Positions 51,892 to 61,545 of a stretch of DNA of 64,000 bases are shown piece by piece. Under the pieces are notes generated by a model. That model saw nothing but the letters and a program-made list of their open reading frames with translations, was not told the origin of the DNA and ran no database searches. Source of the stretch: Pseudomonadota bacterium (GTDB taxonomy: Bacteria > Pseudomonadota > Alphaproteobacteria > Acetobacterales > Acetobacteraceae); the NCBI GenBank assembly GCA_021849425.1, contig JAJZSY010000017.1:1-64000 (forward strand), given 5' to 3'. Each line of letters starts with the position of its first letter. Positions within the stretch are counted from its first letter, which is position 1. The translations under genes were made by a program, and so were the position numbers.

Positions 51892-52710
51892 TCATCTTTG
51901 GCAACCTGGATAGCCCGTGCGCGCCTGGAGTAGGGCATCGAATTCCGCCACGTGTTCATAATCCGGCATCAGGCGGGCCAGGGCGGCGCATTGCCGCGTT
52001 GCGGGATGAAAATAGATCTCGGTTGATCCTGGCGGCAGCGCGTCGAGATAGGCGCGCACACGTTCCAGGGTCATGTGGCCCGAATGGCGGAGCCCCAATA
52101 CCTGGTCCGGACTCGCCAGCCCGGCGCGGCGCGCCTGCGCGCGCAGCACCCGTGACCACGCATGAAGGGCGTGGGTCGCGAGCCCCGGCCGCTCGCCGCA
52201 CGCCGCGAGAACGGCGGGCGGTTCCGCCGGAACCCGGATCCGTGTCAGGCCGAACTCCCGCCCGATGCGGATCATCAGCGCCGCGACGGTTGGATGCATA
52301 TGCATGTGCTTGTGGCTGTCGGCGTGGTGCAGGGGCAGACCTGTCGCGGCAAAAGCCTCGAACTGGGCGCGAATTTCCGCCGCGAGTTCGCGCCGCGCCG
52401 CGGGTGAAACGAAATAGCGGAAGCCGCGGGCCACCTGGTCCGATCCGAAGCGGCCATCCGCCCCGGTAATGTTTGGCAGGGCGGCATGACCGAGGACCGA
52501 CGCGCCCTCGACCAGAACCAGATGCAGCCCCACTCTCAGGTCGGGCAGGCGTTTTGCCCGGGCCACGGCATCCGGCGCCGCTGGGGCTGCTACCATGAGA
52601 CTGGCCTGGCCGAGCACACCCTCGCGATGGGCGCGCTCGACAGCCTCGTTGACGGTTTCGGTCAGCCCGAAATCATCGGCCGAGAAAACGACCTCGGCGT
52701 CCTTCCGCAT
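51892..52710 (-). CDS. hpnK: Hopanoid deacetylase HpnK (YdjC-like)
   Basis: I use the ATG at 52710 (MRKDAEVVFSADDFGLTETVNEAV), giving 272 residues; a TTG at 52731 directly after the hpnJ stop is an alternative. The metal-binding residues of YdjC-like carbohydrate deacetylases are visible: ADDFG near the start and HHADSHKHMHMHP in the middle. HpnK removes the acetyl group from N-acetylglucosaminyl bacteriohopanetetrol, a step toward bacteriohopanetetrol cyclitol ether. It is the last gene of dxs-hpnM-hpnI-hpnJ-hpnK. Confidence 0.9.
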   Translation of the reverse strand: MRKDAEVVFSADDFGLTETVNEAVERAHREGVLGQASLMVAAPAAPDAVARAKRLPDLRVGLHLVLVEGASVLGHAALPNITGADGRFGSDQVARGFRYFVSPAARRELAAEIRAQFEAFAATGLPLHHADSHKHMHMHPTVAALMIRIGREFGLTRIRVPAEPPAVLAACGERPGLATHALHAWSRVLRAQARRAGLASPDQVLGLRHSGHMTLERVRAYLDALPPGSTEIYFHPATRQCAALARLMPDYEHVAEFDALLQARTGYPGCQR

Positions 52711-52731
52711 CGCCGCGGTCGCCCGGGGCAA

Positions 52732-54156
52732 TCAGGCGGCGTGGCGTTCGCGCAGGAACTGGAAGAATTCGACGCCCTCGCGCAGCCGGCGTTTCATCAT
52801 CTGCGGGCTGCGCACCATCTCGCCCACGATCGAGGCGATTTTCGGCACCCGGAAATAGAACTGCCTGTAGAAGGTTTCCACGCTGTCGAAAATTTCCGTA
52901 TGCGTCAGATGTGGATAATGCAGTGGCGCGATCTGGATGCCGTGATCGTCGATCAGTTCGGCATGCGTCGCATCGAGCCAGCCGTTCTCAACCGCCTGAT
53001 CATAGAGGAAGGTTCCCGGATAGGGGGCCGCGAGCGATACCTGGATGGTGTGCGGATTGATATCCTTCGCGAAGTCGATCGTCTCGCGGATGGTCTCCTG
53101 GGTTTCGCCGGGCAGCCCCAGAATGAAGGTGCCATGAATCTTGATGCCGAGTTCGTGGCAATCCTTCGTGAACTGCTTCGCTACCTCGACCCGCATGCCC
53201 TTCTTGATGTTGTGAAGGATCTGCTGGTTGCCGCTTTCATAGCCGACGAGCAGCAGGCGCAGCCCGTTGTCGCGCAGCACTTTCAGCGTGTCGCGGGGAA
53301 CGTTCGCCTTGGCGTTGCACGACCATGTCACGCCGAGCTTGCCGAGTTCCCGCGCGATGGCCTCGGCGCGGGGCAGATTGTCGGTGAACGTATCGTCGTC
53401 GAAGAACAGTTCGCGCATCTGCGGGAAATCGCGCTGGATCTGCTTCACCTCGGCGATCACATGCTCGACCGAGCGGGTGCGGTAACGATGCCCGCCCACT
53501 GTCTGCGGCCAGAGACAGAAGGTGCAGCGCGACTTGCAGCCCCGCCCGGTATAGAGCGAGACATACGGGTGCATCAGATACCCGATGAAATAATCCTCGA
53601 CCCGCAGGTCGCGCTTGTAGACATCCGCGACGAAGGGCAGGCTGTCCATATCCTCGAGGGTGGCGCGGTCCTTGTTATGCACGATTTCGCCGGCCTCGTT
53701 GCGCCAGGAAATGCCGTCGACCTCCGCGAAGGGGCGGCCCTCGGCGATCTCCTTGATCGTGAAGTCGAACTCGTTGCGGGCAACGAAATCCACCGGCGCG
53801 GCGCGCTCGAGGCTTTCGCCGGCCTGCACCGCGACCTTGGCGCCGATGAAGCCGATCTTCACGCCGGGATTTTCCGCCCGGATCTGCGCGGCCACCTTCA
53901 CATCATTGGCGAAGGAGGGCGTGGACGTATGGATGATCACCAGTTCCGCCACGCGGGCATGCGGCATCACATCTTTCATTGTGAGGCCGGCCGGCGGCGC
54001 GTCGATCAGCTTCGAGCCGGGGATCAGGGCCGCCGGCTGGGCAAGCCAGGTCGGGAACCAGAACGAGCGGATTTCCCGCCGCGCCTGATAGCGTGAGCCG
54101 GCGCCGCCGTCGAAACCGTCGAAGGAGGGCGGTTGCAGGAACAGGGTCTTCATCAT
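52732..54156 (-). CDS. hpnJ: Hopanoid radical-SAM enzyme HpnJ
   Basis: A 474-residue B12-binding radical-SAM protein. An N-terminal cobalamin-type domain (VIIHTSTPSFANDVKVAAQIR, GFIGAKVAVQ) precedes the 4Fe-4S motif GRGCKSRCTFCLW with cysteines 207, 211 and 214. FFDDDTFTDNLPRAEAIA and ILGLPGETQETIRET are typical. HpnJ contracts the glucosamine ring to form the cyclitol ether of composite hopanoids. It abuts hpnK and follows hpnI by 10 bases. Confidence 0.94.
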   Translation of the reverse strand: MMKTLFLQPPSFDGFDGGAGSRYQARREIRSFWFPTWLAQPAALIPGSKLIDAPPAGLTMKDVMPHARVAELVIIHTSTPSFANDVKVAAQIRAENPGVKIGFIGAKVAVQAGESLERAAPVDFVARNEFDFTIKEIAEGRPFAEVDGISWRNEAGEIVHNKDRATLEDMDSLPFVADVYKRDLRVEDYFIGYLMHPYVSLYTGRGCKSRCTFCLWPQTVGGHRYRTRSVEHVIAEVKQIQRDFPQMRELFFDDDTFTDNLPRAEAIARELGKLGVTWSCNAKANVPRDTLKVLRDNGLRLLLVGYESGNQQILHNIKKGMRVEVAKQFTKDCHELGIKIHGTFILGLPGETQETIRETIDFAKDINPHTIQVSLAAPYPGTFLYDQAVENGWLDATHAELIDDHGIQIAPLHYPHLTHTEIFDSVETFYRQFYFRVPKIASIVGEMVRSPQMMKRRLREGVEFFQFLRERHAA

Positions 54157-54166
54157 TGCTTCGGTC

Positions 54167-55357
54167 CTAACTCATGTGCCGCGGGACGGCACCAATTCCG
54201 TTCCCACCAGTGCTGCGGCCGGAATCGGCCTGCAACGTCTGGCCACGCCACTCCACCGTGTCGCTCCAGAAACTCAACGCGAAAATGGCGGCCGAAGCCG
54301 TGTCGCGCAAGAGGAAAAGCCAGGGCGGCGGCGGCGCCATCAGCATCGGCACGGCGCCGCTGGCCCGCCCGAACCCGAGGCGCCGCTCGAACAGCCGGGC
54401 AATGCCGTGGCGAAGCCCGGCGGCAAGGGCAAGGCCGATCCAGGCCCAGATGGCTGCGCCGCTCAGCAGCAGGGCGATGAGTGCCCAGAACAGCGGAAAC
54501 TGCGTCACGATCCCTGCATAGCTGAGCGGCACCAGCGCGCGGACGGTCCGGGCCCAGCGCAGCTCGTGGCGCAGCAGCGCGCGGAGTGTGGTTTCCGGCA
54601 CCGAGGTCGCCGGAATCGCCGAGCCGAGCGCCACCTGCTTGCCGGTCGCACGGATTCGCTGGCCGAGCACGTTGTCGTCGGCAAGGTGATCGAGCAGCGC
54701 CGCGAAGCCGCCGATCGCGTCGAGATCGCGCCGCCGCAATGCCATGGTGGCGCCGAGGCAGTCCTGCCGACCGAGGGCGCGGGCGAGGGCGGCGCCCGGC
54801 AGAAAGCCGTGATTGATCTGCATGGCGCCGAGCCGGCCCGCGAGCGTGTCGGTCGCCGGCAGGCCGGTATAGAATGTGGTCACCAGGCCGACCTCGGGTC
54901 GTGCCAGCGGCGTGACGATCGCGGCGAGAAAATCGGGCGCCACATGCATATCGGCGTCGGAGATGACGAACAGATCGTGGCGGGACGCCGCATGCATCGC
55001 CATCAGGTTGGCGACCTTCCGGTTGCGCCCCTCGCGATGCGGGCCGGTTACCACCGCGACATCGACCGCCGGATAACGCTGCTGCAGTCGCCCGACGATC
55101 GCGAGCGCCGGGTCGTTCGGGTCGGCAGCGCCGAAAATCAGCTGGAATTGAGGATAATCGAGCAGAAAGAACGATTCGAGCGCGGTATCGAGCAACGGCT
55201 CGACGCCGTGCAGCGGCTTGAAGACCGTGATCGGCGGCGCCTGCTCCGGTATCTTCGCCGCCGTCCGTTGCGGGCTGACGAGGCAGGCGCCGATCGCCTG
55301 CTGGATCAGACCGACCGCGCAGAGCGCCTCGGCGAAGACGGGCAGGATCGCGGCCAT
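54167..55357 (-). CDS. hpnI: Hopanoid glycosyltransferase HpnI
   Basis: A 396-residue membrane glycosyltransferase related to ceramide glucosyltransferase (GT21). It has an N-terminal helix, then PITVFKPLHGVEPLLDTALES, the DxD-like ISDADMHVAPDFL and the product motif LLRHELRWARTVRAL, followed by C-terminal hydrophobic segments. HpnI adds N-acetylglucosamine to bacteriohopanetetrol. It lies 10 bases before hpnJ and one base after the hpnM stop. Length matches the family. Confidence 0.93.
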   Translation of the reverse strand: MAAILPVFAEALCAVGLIQQAIGACLVSPQRTAAKIPEQAPPITVFKPLHGVEPLLDTALESFFLLDYPQFQLIFGAADPNDPALAIVGRLQQRYPAVDVAVVTGPHREGRNRKVANLMAMHAASRHDLFVISDADMHVAPDFLAAIVTPLARPEVGLVTTFYTGLPATDTLAGRLGAMQINHGFLPGAALARALGRQDCLGATMALRRRDLDAIGGFAALLDHLADDNVLGQRIRATGKQVALGSAIPATSVPETTLRALLRHELRWARTVRALVPLSYAGIVTQFPLFWALIALLLSGAAIWAWIGLALAAGLRHGIARLFERRLGFGRASGAVPMLMAPPPPWLFLLRDTASAAIFALSFWSDTVEWRGQTLQADSGRSTGGNGIGAVPRHMS

Positions 55358-55358
55358 G

Positions 55359-56006
55359 TCAGTCGCGAATCGCCCCGCCCGACAGTGTCGCGATCTTTTT
55401 CTTCAGTGCCTCGATCAGCCGCGCGGCGTTACCCGGGTCGATCAGACCGCTGAAATCGGAGCGCTGTGCGGCAACCTTGCTGATCGTGCCCTCGAAGAGC
55501 ACGTCGGTGATCTTCCAGGTGCCGCCGGCCTCGCGCATCACGTAGGCGAGCTTGACCGACTTGCCGTCGTGCTCGTTCAGGGTGGTGGACACGATCCGGC
55601 TGTCGCCGGCGCGGCGGATATCCGGATCGGTGGTGAAATGCTGCCCGCCATAGGCGTTGAAGTTACTGACATAGGTCGCGATCGTGTATTGCCGGAACAG
55701 CTTGCCAAGCTCGGTTTTCTGGGCCGCCGGAATCTGCGGCCAGAGCAGGCCGGCAGAATTCTGGAGGATCAGCTCGAGATCGAAGCTGGCCTCCACCACC
55801 GGCTTGAGCATGGCGTAGCGCGCGGCAAAGCTCTTGCCGGCGCTGCCTGCCTTCATCACCGCGATCAGCGCCGAATCCAGGGCGTCGACCGGCTGGGCTT
55901 CCGCAGCGGCGGCCGCGCGCGCCCGGGGCAGCGCGAGGCCGATTGAGGTGACGGCGGCAGCCGCCAGGAGACCACGACGTTTCATGCCCTGAGATATAGT
56001 GTTCAC
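55359..56006 (-). CDS. hpnM: HpnM, MlaC/Ttg2D-like hopanoid transport protein
   Basis: A 215-residue exported protein. The start is taken as the GTG at 56006, which overlaps the dxs stop (GTGA); an ATG at 55985 ([16 protein letters not shown]) is an alternative. A Tat/Sec-like signal peptide is followed by the MlaC domain: [38 protein letters not shown] and [19 protein letters not shown]. HpnM is the periplasmic shuttle proposed to move hopanoids to the outer membrane. Its MlaC-like nature links it to the mlaE/mlaF genes 10 kb away. Confidence 0.87.
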   Translation of the reverse strand: MNTISQGMKRRGLLAAAAVTSIGLALPRARAAAAAEAQPVDALDSALIAVMKAGSAGKSFAARYAMLKPVVEASFDLELILQNSAGLLWPQIPAAQKTELGKLFRQYTIATYVSNFNAYGGQHFTTDPDIRRAGDSRIVSTTLNEHDGKSVKLAYVMREAGGTWKITDVLFEGTISKVAAQRSDFSGLIDPGNAARLIEALKKKIATLSGGAIRD

Positions 56007-57946
56007 CGTGCCGGAATTGCGACGGAACCTTGGGCATTTTCGGGCACCGCGCCGCGGCCGAGCGCGCTCAGCGCGTGCGCCACGATATCCTTCGCGGTCA
56101 GGCCCGCATCGATCAGCTGGGCTGCGGGCGTGTTGTGGTCGATGAAGCGGTCCGGCAGCACCATCGGCCGGAAGCGCAGCCCGGAATCGAACGCGCCCGA
56201 CCAGGCGAGATGATGGCCCACCGCGGCGCCAAACCCGCCGCTGGCGCCATCCTCGATCGTGATCAACACTTCGTGATGGCGGGCCAGCTGGTCGATCAGC
56301 GCGGTATCGAGCGGCTTCATGAAGCGGGCATCGGCGATTGTCGCCGTGAAGCCGTTCGCGGCAAGCTCATCGGCCGCGCGCAGCGCATCGCCCAGTCGCG
56401 GGCCGAGCGCAAGGACGGCGACGCTGCTGCCCTCGCGCACGATCCGTCCCTTGCCGATCTCCCACGGCACGCCCCGTTCCGGCAGCGCGATTCCGGTTCC
56501 CTCGCCGCGCGGATAGCGGAAGGCGGAGGGCCGGTCGTCGATCGCGGTCGCCGTGGCGACACAGTGGACGAGTTCCGCCTCGTCCGACGGCGCCATGATC
56601 ACCATACCCGGCAGGCAGCCGAGATAGGCGAGGTCGTAGACGCCGGCATGGGTTGCGCCATCGGCGCCGACCAGCCCCGCCCGGTCCATGGCGAAGCGCA
56701 CCGGCAGCGACTGGATGGCGACATCGTGCACCACCTGGTCATAGGCGCGCTGGAGGAAGGTGGAATAGATCGCGCAGAACGGCGCCATGCCCTCAGTCGC
56801 CAGCCCGGCCGCGAAGGTCACGGCGTGCTGCTCGGCAATCCCGACATCGAAGCAGCGATCCGGGAACCGCTTGGCGAAGGCGTCCAGGCCAGTGCCGCTG
56901 GGCATGGCGGCGTTGACCGCGACGACATTCGGGTTGCGCTCCGCCTCGGCGATCAGCGCCTGCGCGAACACCTTCGTATACGAGGGCGGTCCCGGCGGCG
57001 CCTTGGTCTGCTCGCCGGTGACGACGTTGAACTTCGACACGCCATGATACTTGTCCGCCGAGGCTTCGGCCGGCGCGTAGCCCTTGCCCTTCTGGGTGAC
57101 GACGTGCAGCAGGATCGGCTCGTCACCCTCGCTGTCGCGCAGGTTGCGCAGCACGGGCAGCAGGTGGTCGAGATTATGGCCGTCGATCGGGCCGACGTAA
57201 TAAAAGCCCAGCTCCTCGAACAATGTGCCCCCGGTGAGGATACCGCGGGCATATTCCTCGGCGCGTTTCGCGGTGCGCTCGATCGTCCGGGGAAAGTGCT
57301 TCGCCATGCGGGCGGCGAAATCGCGGATCGAGAGAAAGCTGCGCGAGGAGATCAGCCGCGACAGATAGGCGCTCATCGCGCCGACAGGCGGGGCGATCGA
57401 CATGTCGTTGTCATTGAGAACGACGATCATGCGCGACCTGCTCGCCCCGGCATTGTTCATCGCCTCATAGGCCATGCCGGCCGACATCGCGCCGTCGCCG
57501 ATCACCGCGATCACGTTGCGCTTCGGGGTCTCGCCCTTCAGGTCGCGGGCCACGGCCATGCCGAGCCCGGCGGAAATCGAGGTCGAGGAATGCGCGGCAC
57601 CGAACGGGTCGTACTCGCTTTCCGACCGGCGGGTGAAGCCGGAGAGTCCGCCCGGCTGGCGCAGCGTGCGGATCCGGTCGCGCCGCCCGGTGAGAATCTT
57701 GTGCGGGTAGGTCTGGTGGCCGACATCCCAGATCAGCCGGTCGCGCGGGGTTTCGAACACCGCATGAATCGCGACGGTCAGCTCGACGACGCCGAGCGAT
57801 GCGCCCAGATGGCCGCCGGTGACGGAAACCGTGTCGATCGTCTCCGCACGCAGTTCATCGGCGAGCTGGCGCAGCTGCTCGGCCGAAAGGTTGCGCATGT
57901 CGCTCGGAACCCGTACGCGATCCAGCAGGGGGGTCTGCGGCGGCAT
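56003..57946 (-). CDS. dxs: 1-deoxy-D-xylulose-5-phosphate synthase
   Basis: A 647-residue ThDP enzyme. [21 protein letters not shown], the ThDP motif [19 protein letters not shown] and the transketolase-like C-terminal [20 protein letters not shown] are diagnostic. It makes DXP from pyruvate and glyceraldehyde-3-phosphate, the first step of the MEP pathway. It overlaps hpnM downstream and a candidate 17-codon leader ORF upstream (TGATG). Its position at the head of a hopanoid operon couples precursor supply to hopanoid output. Confidence 0.97.
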   Translation of the reverse strand: MPPQTPLLDRVRVPSDMRNLSAEQLRQLADELRAETIDTVSVTGGHLGASLGVVELTVAIHAVFETPRDRLIWDVGHQTYPHKILTGRRDRIRTLRQPGGLSGFTRRSESEYDPFGAAHSSTSISAGLGMAVARDLKGETPKRNVIAVIGDGAMSAGMAYEAMNNAGASRSRMIVVLNDNDMSIAPPVGAMSAYLSRLISSRSFLSIRDFAARMAKHFPRTIERTAKRAEEYARGILTGGTLFEELGFYYVGPIDGHNLDHLLPVLRNLRDSEGDEPILLHVVTQKGKGYAPAEASADKYHGVSKFNVVTGEQTKAPPGPPSYTKVFAQALIAEAERNPNVVAVNAAMPSGTGLDAFAKRFPDRCFDVGIAEQHAVTFAAGLATEGMAPFCAIYSTFLQRAYDQVVHDVAIQSLPVRFAMDRAGLVGADGATHAGVYDLAYLGCLPGMVIMAPSDEAELVHCVATATAIDDRPSAFRYPRGEGTGIALPERGVPWEIGKGRIVREGSSVAVLALGPRLGDALRAADELAANGFTATIADARFMKPLDTALIDQLARHHEVLITIEDGASGGFGAAVGHHLAWSGAFDSGLRFRPMVLPDRFIDHNTPAAQLIDAGLTAKDIVAHALSALGRGAVPENAQGSVAIPAR

Positions 57947-57999
57947 CAGGCGGTCTCCCCCAGGCGCCGTTCTGGAGTCTCGCTGGAGCGGTAAGCCAT
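57946..57999 (-). CDS. Candidate 17-residue leader peptide ahead of dxs
   Basis: A short frame reads [17 protein letters not shown] and its TGA shares a base with the dxs ATG (TGATG). An AAGGAAC ribosome-site-like sequence lies about 7 bases before its ATG. The sequence matches no family I know. It might couple dxs translation to its own reading, or be chance. No conservation can be tested here. Confidence 0.35.
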   Translation of the reverse strand: MAYRSSETPERRLGETA

Positions 58000-58336
58000 G
58001 ATGCTGGTTCCTTATACTCTGCGTCGTTGCGACCCTTGCGTCCGGATCGTGCCGGCGAAGCGCCCTTTATACGGTGATTGCGGGAAGCGATAGACCCTTC
58101 GCCCACAGATGGGGGCGATGTGCCCGTCATGAAAAGGGCCTTGAAAACGGCATGGCAACGGAACAACAGATTGGCATCTTGCGATGCAGGCGCGCAACAC
58201 TGTCGTGAGACGGCGTGCCCTGCCCGAGCCATCCCTTGCGAAACCGCCGGCGGATACCCTAATTGGCGAATGGATACGTATGCCCGGGGCAGGCGGTCCG
58301 CATTGCGATATTCAGATTTCTGAAAGGCGACGGACG
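58000..58336. other. Divergent gap between dxs leader and ispH
   Basis: About 340 bases hold no gene that I can support. The ispH frame can be extended leftwards to 58184 but the extension has no good start and the strong AAGGCGA ribosome site favours the ATG at 58337. TATACGG (near 58074) and TATAAGG on the minus strand (near 58012) are weak promoter-like elements. It should hold the promoters for both arms of the hopanoid module. Confidence 0.5.
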
Positions 58337-59320
58337 ATGGATCTGTCTCTCACCCCGACCGACCGCGCCGACTCGGCGGCCGGCACCCCCGTCATGAAGG
58401 TGGTGCTGGCACAGCCGCGCGGGTTCTGCGCTGGCGTGGAGCGGGCAATCGAGATCGTCGAGCGCGCTCTGGTGAAATTCGGCCCGCCAATCTATGTCCG
58501 CCACGAAATCGTTCACAACCGGCATGTCGTCGAAGATCTCCGTGCGCGCGGTGCGGTTTTCGTCGATGAGATCGCCGAGGTGCCGGACGGGGCGATCACC
58601 GTATTTTCGGCGCACGGCGTCGCGCGCAAGGTGCAGACGGATGCTGCCGACCGCGCCTTGCCGGTGATCGACGCCACCTGCCCGCTGGTCGCCAAGGTGC
58701 ATTCCGAGGGGCGGCGCTATGCCGGGCAGGGGCGTGAAATCGTTCTGATCGGACATGCCGGCCATGCCGAGGTCGAGGGCACGATCGGCCAGATCGACGG
58801 CAAGGTCTATCTCGTGCAGACCGTCGAAGACGTGGCCGCGCTGGATGTCGCCGATCCGGACAAGCTGTCCTACATCACCCAGACCACGCTTTCGGTCGAT
58901 GACACCCGCGGCATCATTGCCGCTCTCGTGGATCGTTTTCCCGGCATCGTCGGCCCCGATGTCCGCGATATCTGCTATGCGACGCAGAACCGCCAGGAGG
59001 CGGTGCGCCACCTCGCCGAGCTTGTGGACGTGATTCTGGTGGTCGGCAGCCGCAATTCATCGAATTCCAACCGGCTGCGGGAAATCGGTGCCGAGCTTGG
59101 GCGCCCCTCCTATCTGATCGACGATGCCAGCCATCTCGATCCGTCGTGGTTCGAGGGGGTCCGCTCCGTCGGGCTGACGGCTGGCGCCTCGGCGCCCGAG
59201 GTGCTCGTGAAGGGCGTCATCGACGGGCTGAGAAAGTTCGGCCCGGTCGAGATCGACACGCTCGCCGGCACGCCGGAAGACGTGCGGTTCAAGCTTCCCG
59301 CCGAAGTGAGCGACGCCTGA
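58337..59320 (+). CDS. ispH: 4-hydroxy-3-methylbut-2-enyl diphosphate reductase
   Basis: I start at the ATG at 58337 ([20 protein letters not shown]), giving 327 residues. The three cluster-binding cysteines of IspH are C31 ([15 protein letters not shown]), C115 ([12 protein letters not shown]) and C213 ([13 protein letters not shown]). IspH catalyses the last MEP step, giving IPP and DMAPP, with a [4Fe-4S] cluster. It is followed 39 bases later by hpnH and diverges from dxs, so both ends of the MEP pathway flank one promoter region. Confidence 0.97.
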   Translation: MDLSLTPTDRADSAAGTPVMKVVLAQPRGFCAGVERAIEIVERALVKFGPPIYVRHEIVHNRHVVEDLRARGAVFVDEIAEVPDGAITVFSAHGVARKVQTDAADRALPVIDATCPLVAKVHSEGRRYAGQGREIVLIGHAGHAEVEGTIGQIDGKVYLVQTVEDVAALDVADPDKLSYITQTTLSVDDTRGIIAALVDRFPGIVGPDVRDICYATQNRQEAVRHLAELVDVILVVGSRNSSNSNRLREIGAELGRPSYLIDDASHLDPSWFEGVRSVGLTAGASAPEVLVKGVIDGLRKFGPVEIDTLAGTPEDVRFKLPAEVSDA

Positions 59321-59359
59321 GCGGCGTCTCGGTGGGGTGATCATTATCAGGAGTTACAG

Positions 59360-60511
59360 ATGGGCGTGCCGCTGAAACAGGCGATCAAGGTCGGAGCCTA
59401 TGTGCTGAAGCAGCACCTGACCGGAAACAGGCGTTATCCACTCGTGCTGATGCTCGAACCGCTGTTCCGTTGCAATCTCGCCTGCGCGGGATGCGGCAAG
59501 ATCGATTATCCCGCTCCGATCCTCAATCAGCGCCTGTCGGTCGCCGATGCGCTTGAGGCCGTCGATGAATGCGGCGCCCCGGTCGTTGCGATTGCCGGCG
59601 GCGAGCCGTTGTTGCATCGCGAGATGCCCGAGATCGTCGAGAAGATCCTCGCGCGGGACAAGTTCATCTATCTCTGCACCAACGCGCTGCTGCTGGAGAA
59701 GAAGATCGACCAGTACAAGCCGCACCCCAATTTCTGCTGGGACATCCATCTCGATGGCGACCGGGAAATGCACGATCACGCCGTCAGCCAGGACGGCGTC
59801 TACGAACGTGCCGTTGCGGCGATCAAGCTCGCCAAGGCGAAAGGTTTCCGCGTTTCCATCAACTGCACCCTGTTCGATGGCGCCGATCCCGCCCGCGTGG
59901 CTGCATTCCTCGATACCGTGAACGAGATCGGGGTGGATGGCGTGATGACATCGCCGGGCTATGCCTATGAGCGCGCCCCGGATCAGGAACATTTCCTCAA
60001 CCGGCAACGGACCAAGGAACTGTTCCGTGCCATTTTCCGCTACGGCAAGGAGCGCAAGGCGCGCGGCATTAGCTGGAAGTTCAACCAGTCGCCGTTGTTC
60101 CTCGATTTCCTCGCCGGCAACCAGACCTATAAATGCACGCCCTGGGGCAACCCGACCCGCAATGTGTTCGGCTGGCAGCGCCCGTGCTATCTGCTCGGCG
60201 AAGGCTATGCGAAGACCTACAAGGAATTGATGGAAACCACCGACTGGGACAAGTACGGGGTCGGCAATTACGAAAAATGCGCTGACTGCATGGTGCATTC
60301 CGGGTTCGAGGCCACCTCGGTGGTCGATTCCGTCAAGCGGCCGTGGAAGCTTGCCAAGCTGGCTATTCAGGGCATCCGCACCGAAGGCCCGATGGCGGCG
60401 GATATTCCGCTCGACAAGCAGCGGCCCGCGGAATTCGTGTTCTCACGTCACGTCGAACGCAAGATGGCGGAAATCCACGGTCAGCCGGAGCCTGCCGAAC
60501 CCGCCGAATAA
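59360..60511 (+). CDS. hpnH: Adenosyl-hopene transferase HpnH
   Basis: A 383-residue radical-SAM protein with a CAGGAG ribosome site. The 4Fe-4S motif is FRCNLACAGCGKIDYP with cysteines 38, 42 and 45; VAIAGGEPLLHREMPEIVE and FCWDIHLDGDREMHD follow. HpnH joins the adenosyl radical of SAM to diploptene, the first step of C35 hopanoid side-chain synthesis. It sits directly downstream of ispH and next to the converging CtrA-like gene. Confidence 0.96.
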   Translation: MGVPLKQAIKVGAYVLKQHLTGNRRYPLVLMLEPLFRCNLACAGCGKIDYPAPILNQRLSVADALEAVDECGAPVVAIAGGEPLLHREMPEIVEKILARDKFIYLCTNALLLEKKIDQYKPHPNFCWDIHLDGDREMHDHAVSQDGVYERAVAAIKLAKAKGFRVSINCTLFDGADPARVAAFLDTVNEIGVDGVMTSPGYAYERAPDQEHFLNRQRTKELFRAIFRYGKERKARGISWKFNQSPLFLDFLAGNQTYKCTPWGNPTRNVFGWQRPCYLLGEGYAKTYKELMETTDWDKYGVGNYEKCADCMVHSGFEATSVVDSVKRPWKLAKLAIQGIRTEGPMAADIPLDKQRPAEFVFSRHVERKMAEIHGQPEPAEPAE

Positions 60512-60538
60512 GGCGGGCAAGGCAGGGTCGTTCGGACT

Positions 60539-61291
60539 TCAGCCCGCGATGCTTCGCTCCCGCTGAGAAAATGGCAGGCGCGCCGTCATGGGCGTTTCGG
60601 TAATCCTCGTCTCGGCTTCCCGGCGATCGACAATCATGTAGCCACGCCCCCAGTTGGTCTGGATCAGGTCGTCGGCGCCGGCGGAGAGCAGTTTTTTGCG
60701 TATCTTGCAGATGAACACGTCGATGATCTTTGGGTTCGGTTCATCGAGCCCTCCATAGAGGTGATCGAGTATCGCCTCCTTGCTCAGAACGCAGCCCTTG
60801 CGCAGCGCAAGGATCTCGACAATCTGATACTCTTTCTTGGTGAGGCTGATCTCGTCCTGCCCGACGAAGATTTTCTTCGCGTTCATATTGATTTCGACAT
60901 TGCCGACGGCGAGTGACGGGCTCTGGAACCCTCTGCTGCGCCGAACCTGGTTCTGGACGCGGAGGAAGATTTCCTCATGCGAGATCGCGCTGACAATCAG
61001 GTCATCGACGCCCGCTTCCAGAATGCGCAACCTCGTCGCCTCGCTCAGAAGTTGTGCGACCGCCAGGATCGGGCAGCGCAGGCCGGTAAGGCGCAACCTT
61101 CGGATGAGTTCGATTTCCGCGGGCCTTGTGTCGGTCACCCGCAGCACGACCGCGTCGTATTCATAGAATCGCGTGAGATCCAGCGCTTCTTCAAGATCGG
61201 ACGTTTCATCCACGACCACCAGCTTGGAGCGGAAGAAGGTCGTCAGGATGTCCCGATTATCGACCGGATTTCCAAAAATGAGAAGTTTCAT
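60539..61291 (-). CDS. CtrA-like regulator with degenerate receiver domain
   Basis: A 250-residue protein. The C-terminal winged-helix domain is very close to CtrA: LTKKEYQIVEILALRKG, LDHLYGGLDEP and PKIIDVFICKIRKKL. The receiver domain has lost its switch: the acidic pair is replaced by FGNPVD, the phospho-acceptor position 51 is Arg (AVVLRVTD), the switch Ser/Thr is AQ and the lysine is replaced in DLIVSA. It also has a C-terminal tail of about 25 residues beyond CtrA. It is therefore a probable phosphorylation-independent paralogue, perhaps constitutive or a competitor of true CtrA. Target genes unknown. Confidence 0.85.
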   Translation of the reverse strand: MKLLIFGNPVDNRDILTTFFRSKLVVVDETSDLEEALDLTRFYEYDAVVLRVTDTRPAEIELIRRLRLTGLRCPILAVAQLLSEATRLRILEAGVDDLIVSAISHEEIFLRVQNQVRRSRGFQSPSLAVGNVEINMNAKKIFVGQDEISLTKKEYQIVEILALRKGCVLSKEAILDHLYGGLDEPNPKIIDVFICKIRKKLLSAGADDLIQTNWGRGYMIVDRREAETRITETPMTARLPFSQRERSIAG

Positions 61292-61545
61292 TGCAACCCC
61301 CAGTTAACTTGGAAATTCAATACAACCGCAAGGGGAGGTCGTCAATAAAATAATTTTAAGGAACTGATAATCGATTGAATAATAAATCCGGTGTCGTGAA
61401 AATAGATTAAAATTGACATTCTGGAAATTTTTCTGACACCGTATCGCACAAAACACGGGCCACAAGGGGGTTCATACGCTGTTTTTGTGCGAGTGGCGCA
61501 CAAGCCGGCGCCCGTGCGGGCGCAAATCCGACTTGGACGGTTAAG
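61292..61545. other. Gap between CtrA-like gene and moaE
   Basis: About 250 bases, AT-rich near the CtrA-like gene. The 61485-61523 part holds two hairpins: TTGTGCG-AGTGG-CGCACAA (61485-61503) and GCGCCCG-TG-CGGGCGC (61508-61523). Neither is followed by a T tract on the minus strand, so they are not clear terminators for moaE. No gene is supported. Confidence 0.5.
61356..61370. promoter_or_regulatory. CtrA-box-like half-match upstream of the CtrA-like gene
   Basis: TTAA-N7-ATAA lies about 65 bases before the start of the CtrA-like gene. It matches the CtrA box TTAA-N7-TTAA at seven of eight positions. The gap is AT-rich, so a chance match is quite possible. Confidence 0.25.

Noticed and set aside
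61485-61523. Tandem hairpins as terminator of moaE
   Set aside because: Neither hairpin is followed by T residues on the minus strand; on that strand an A run follows. They may be structural only.
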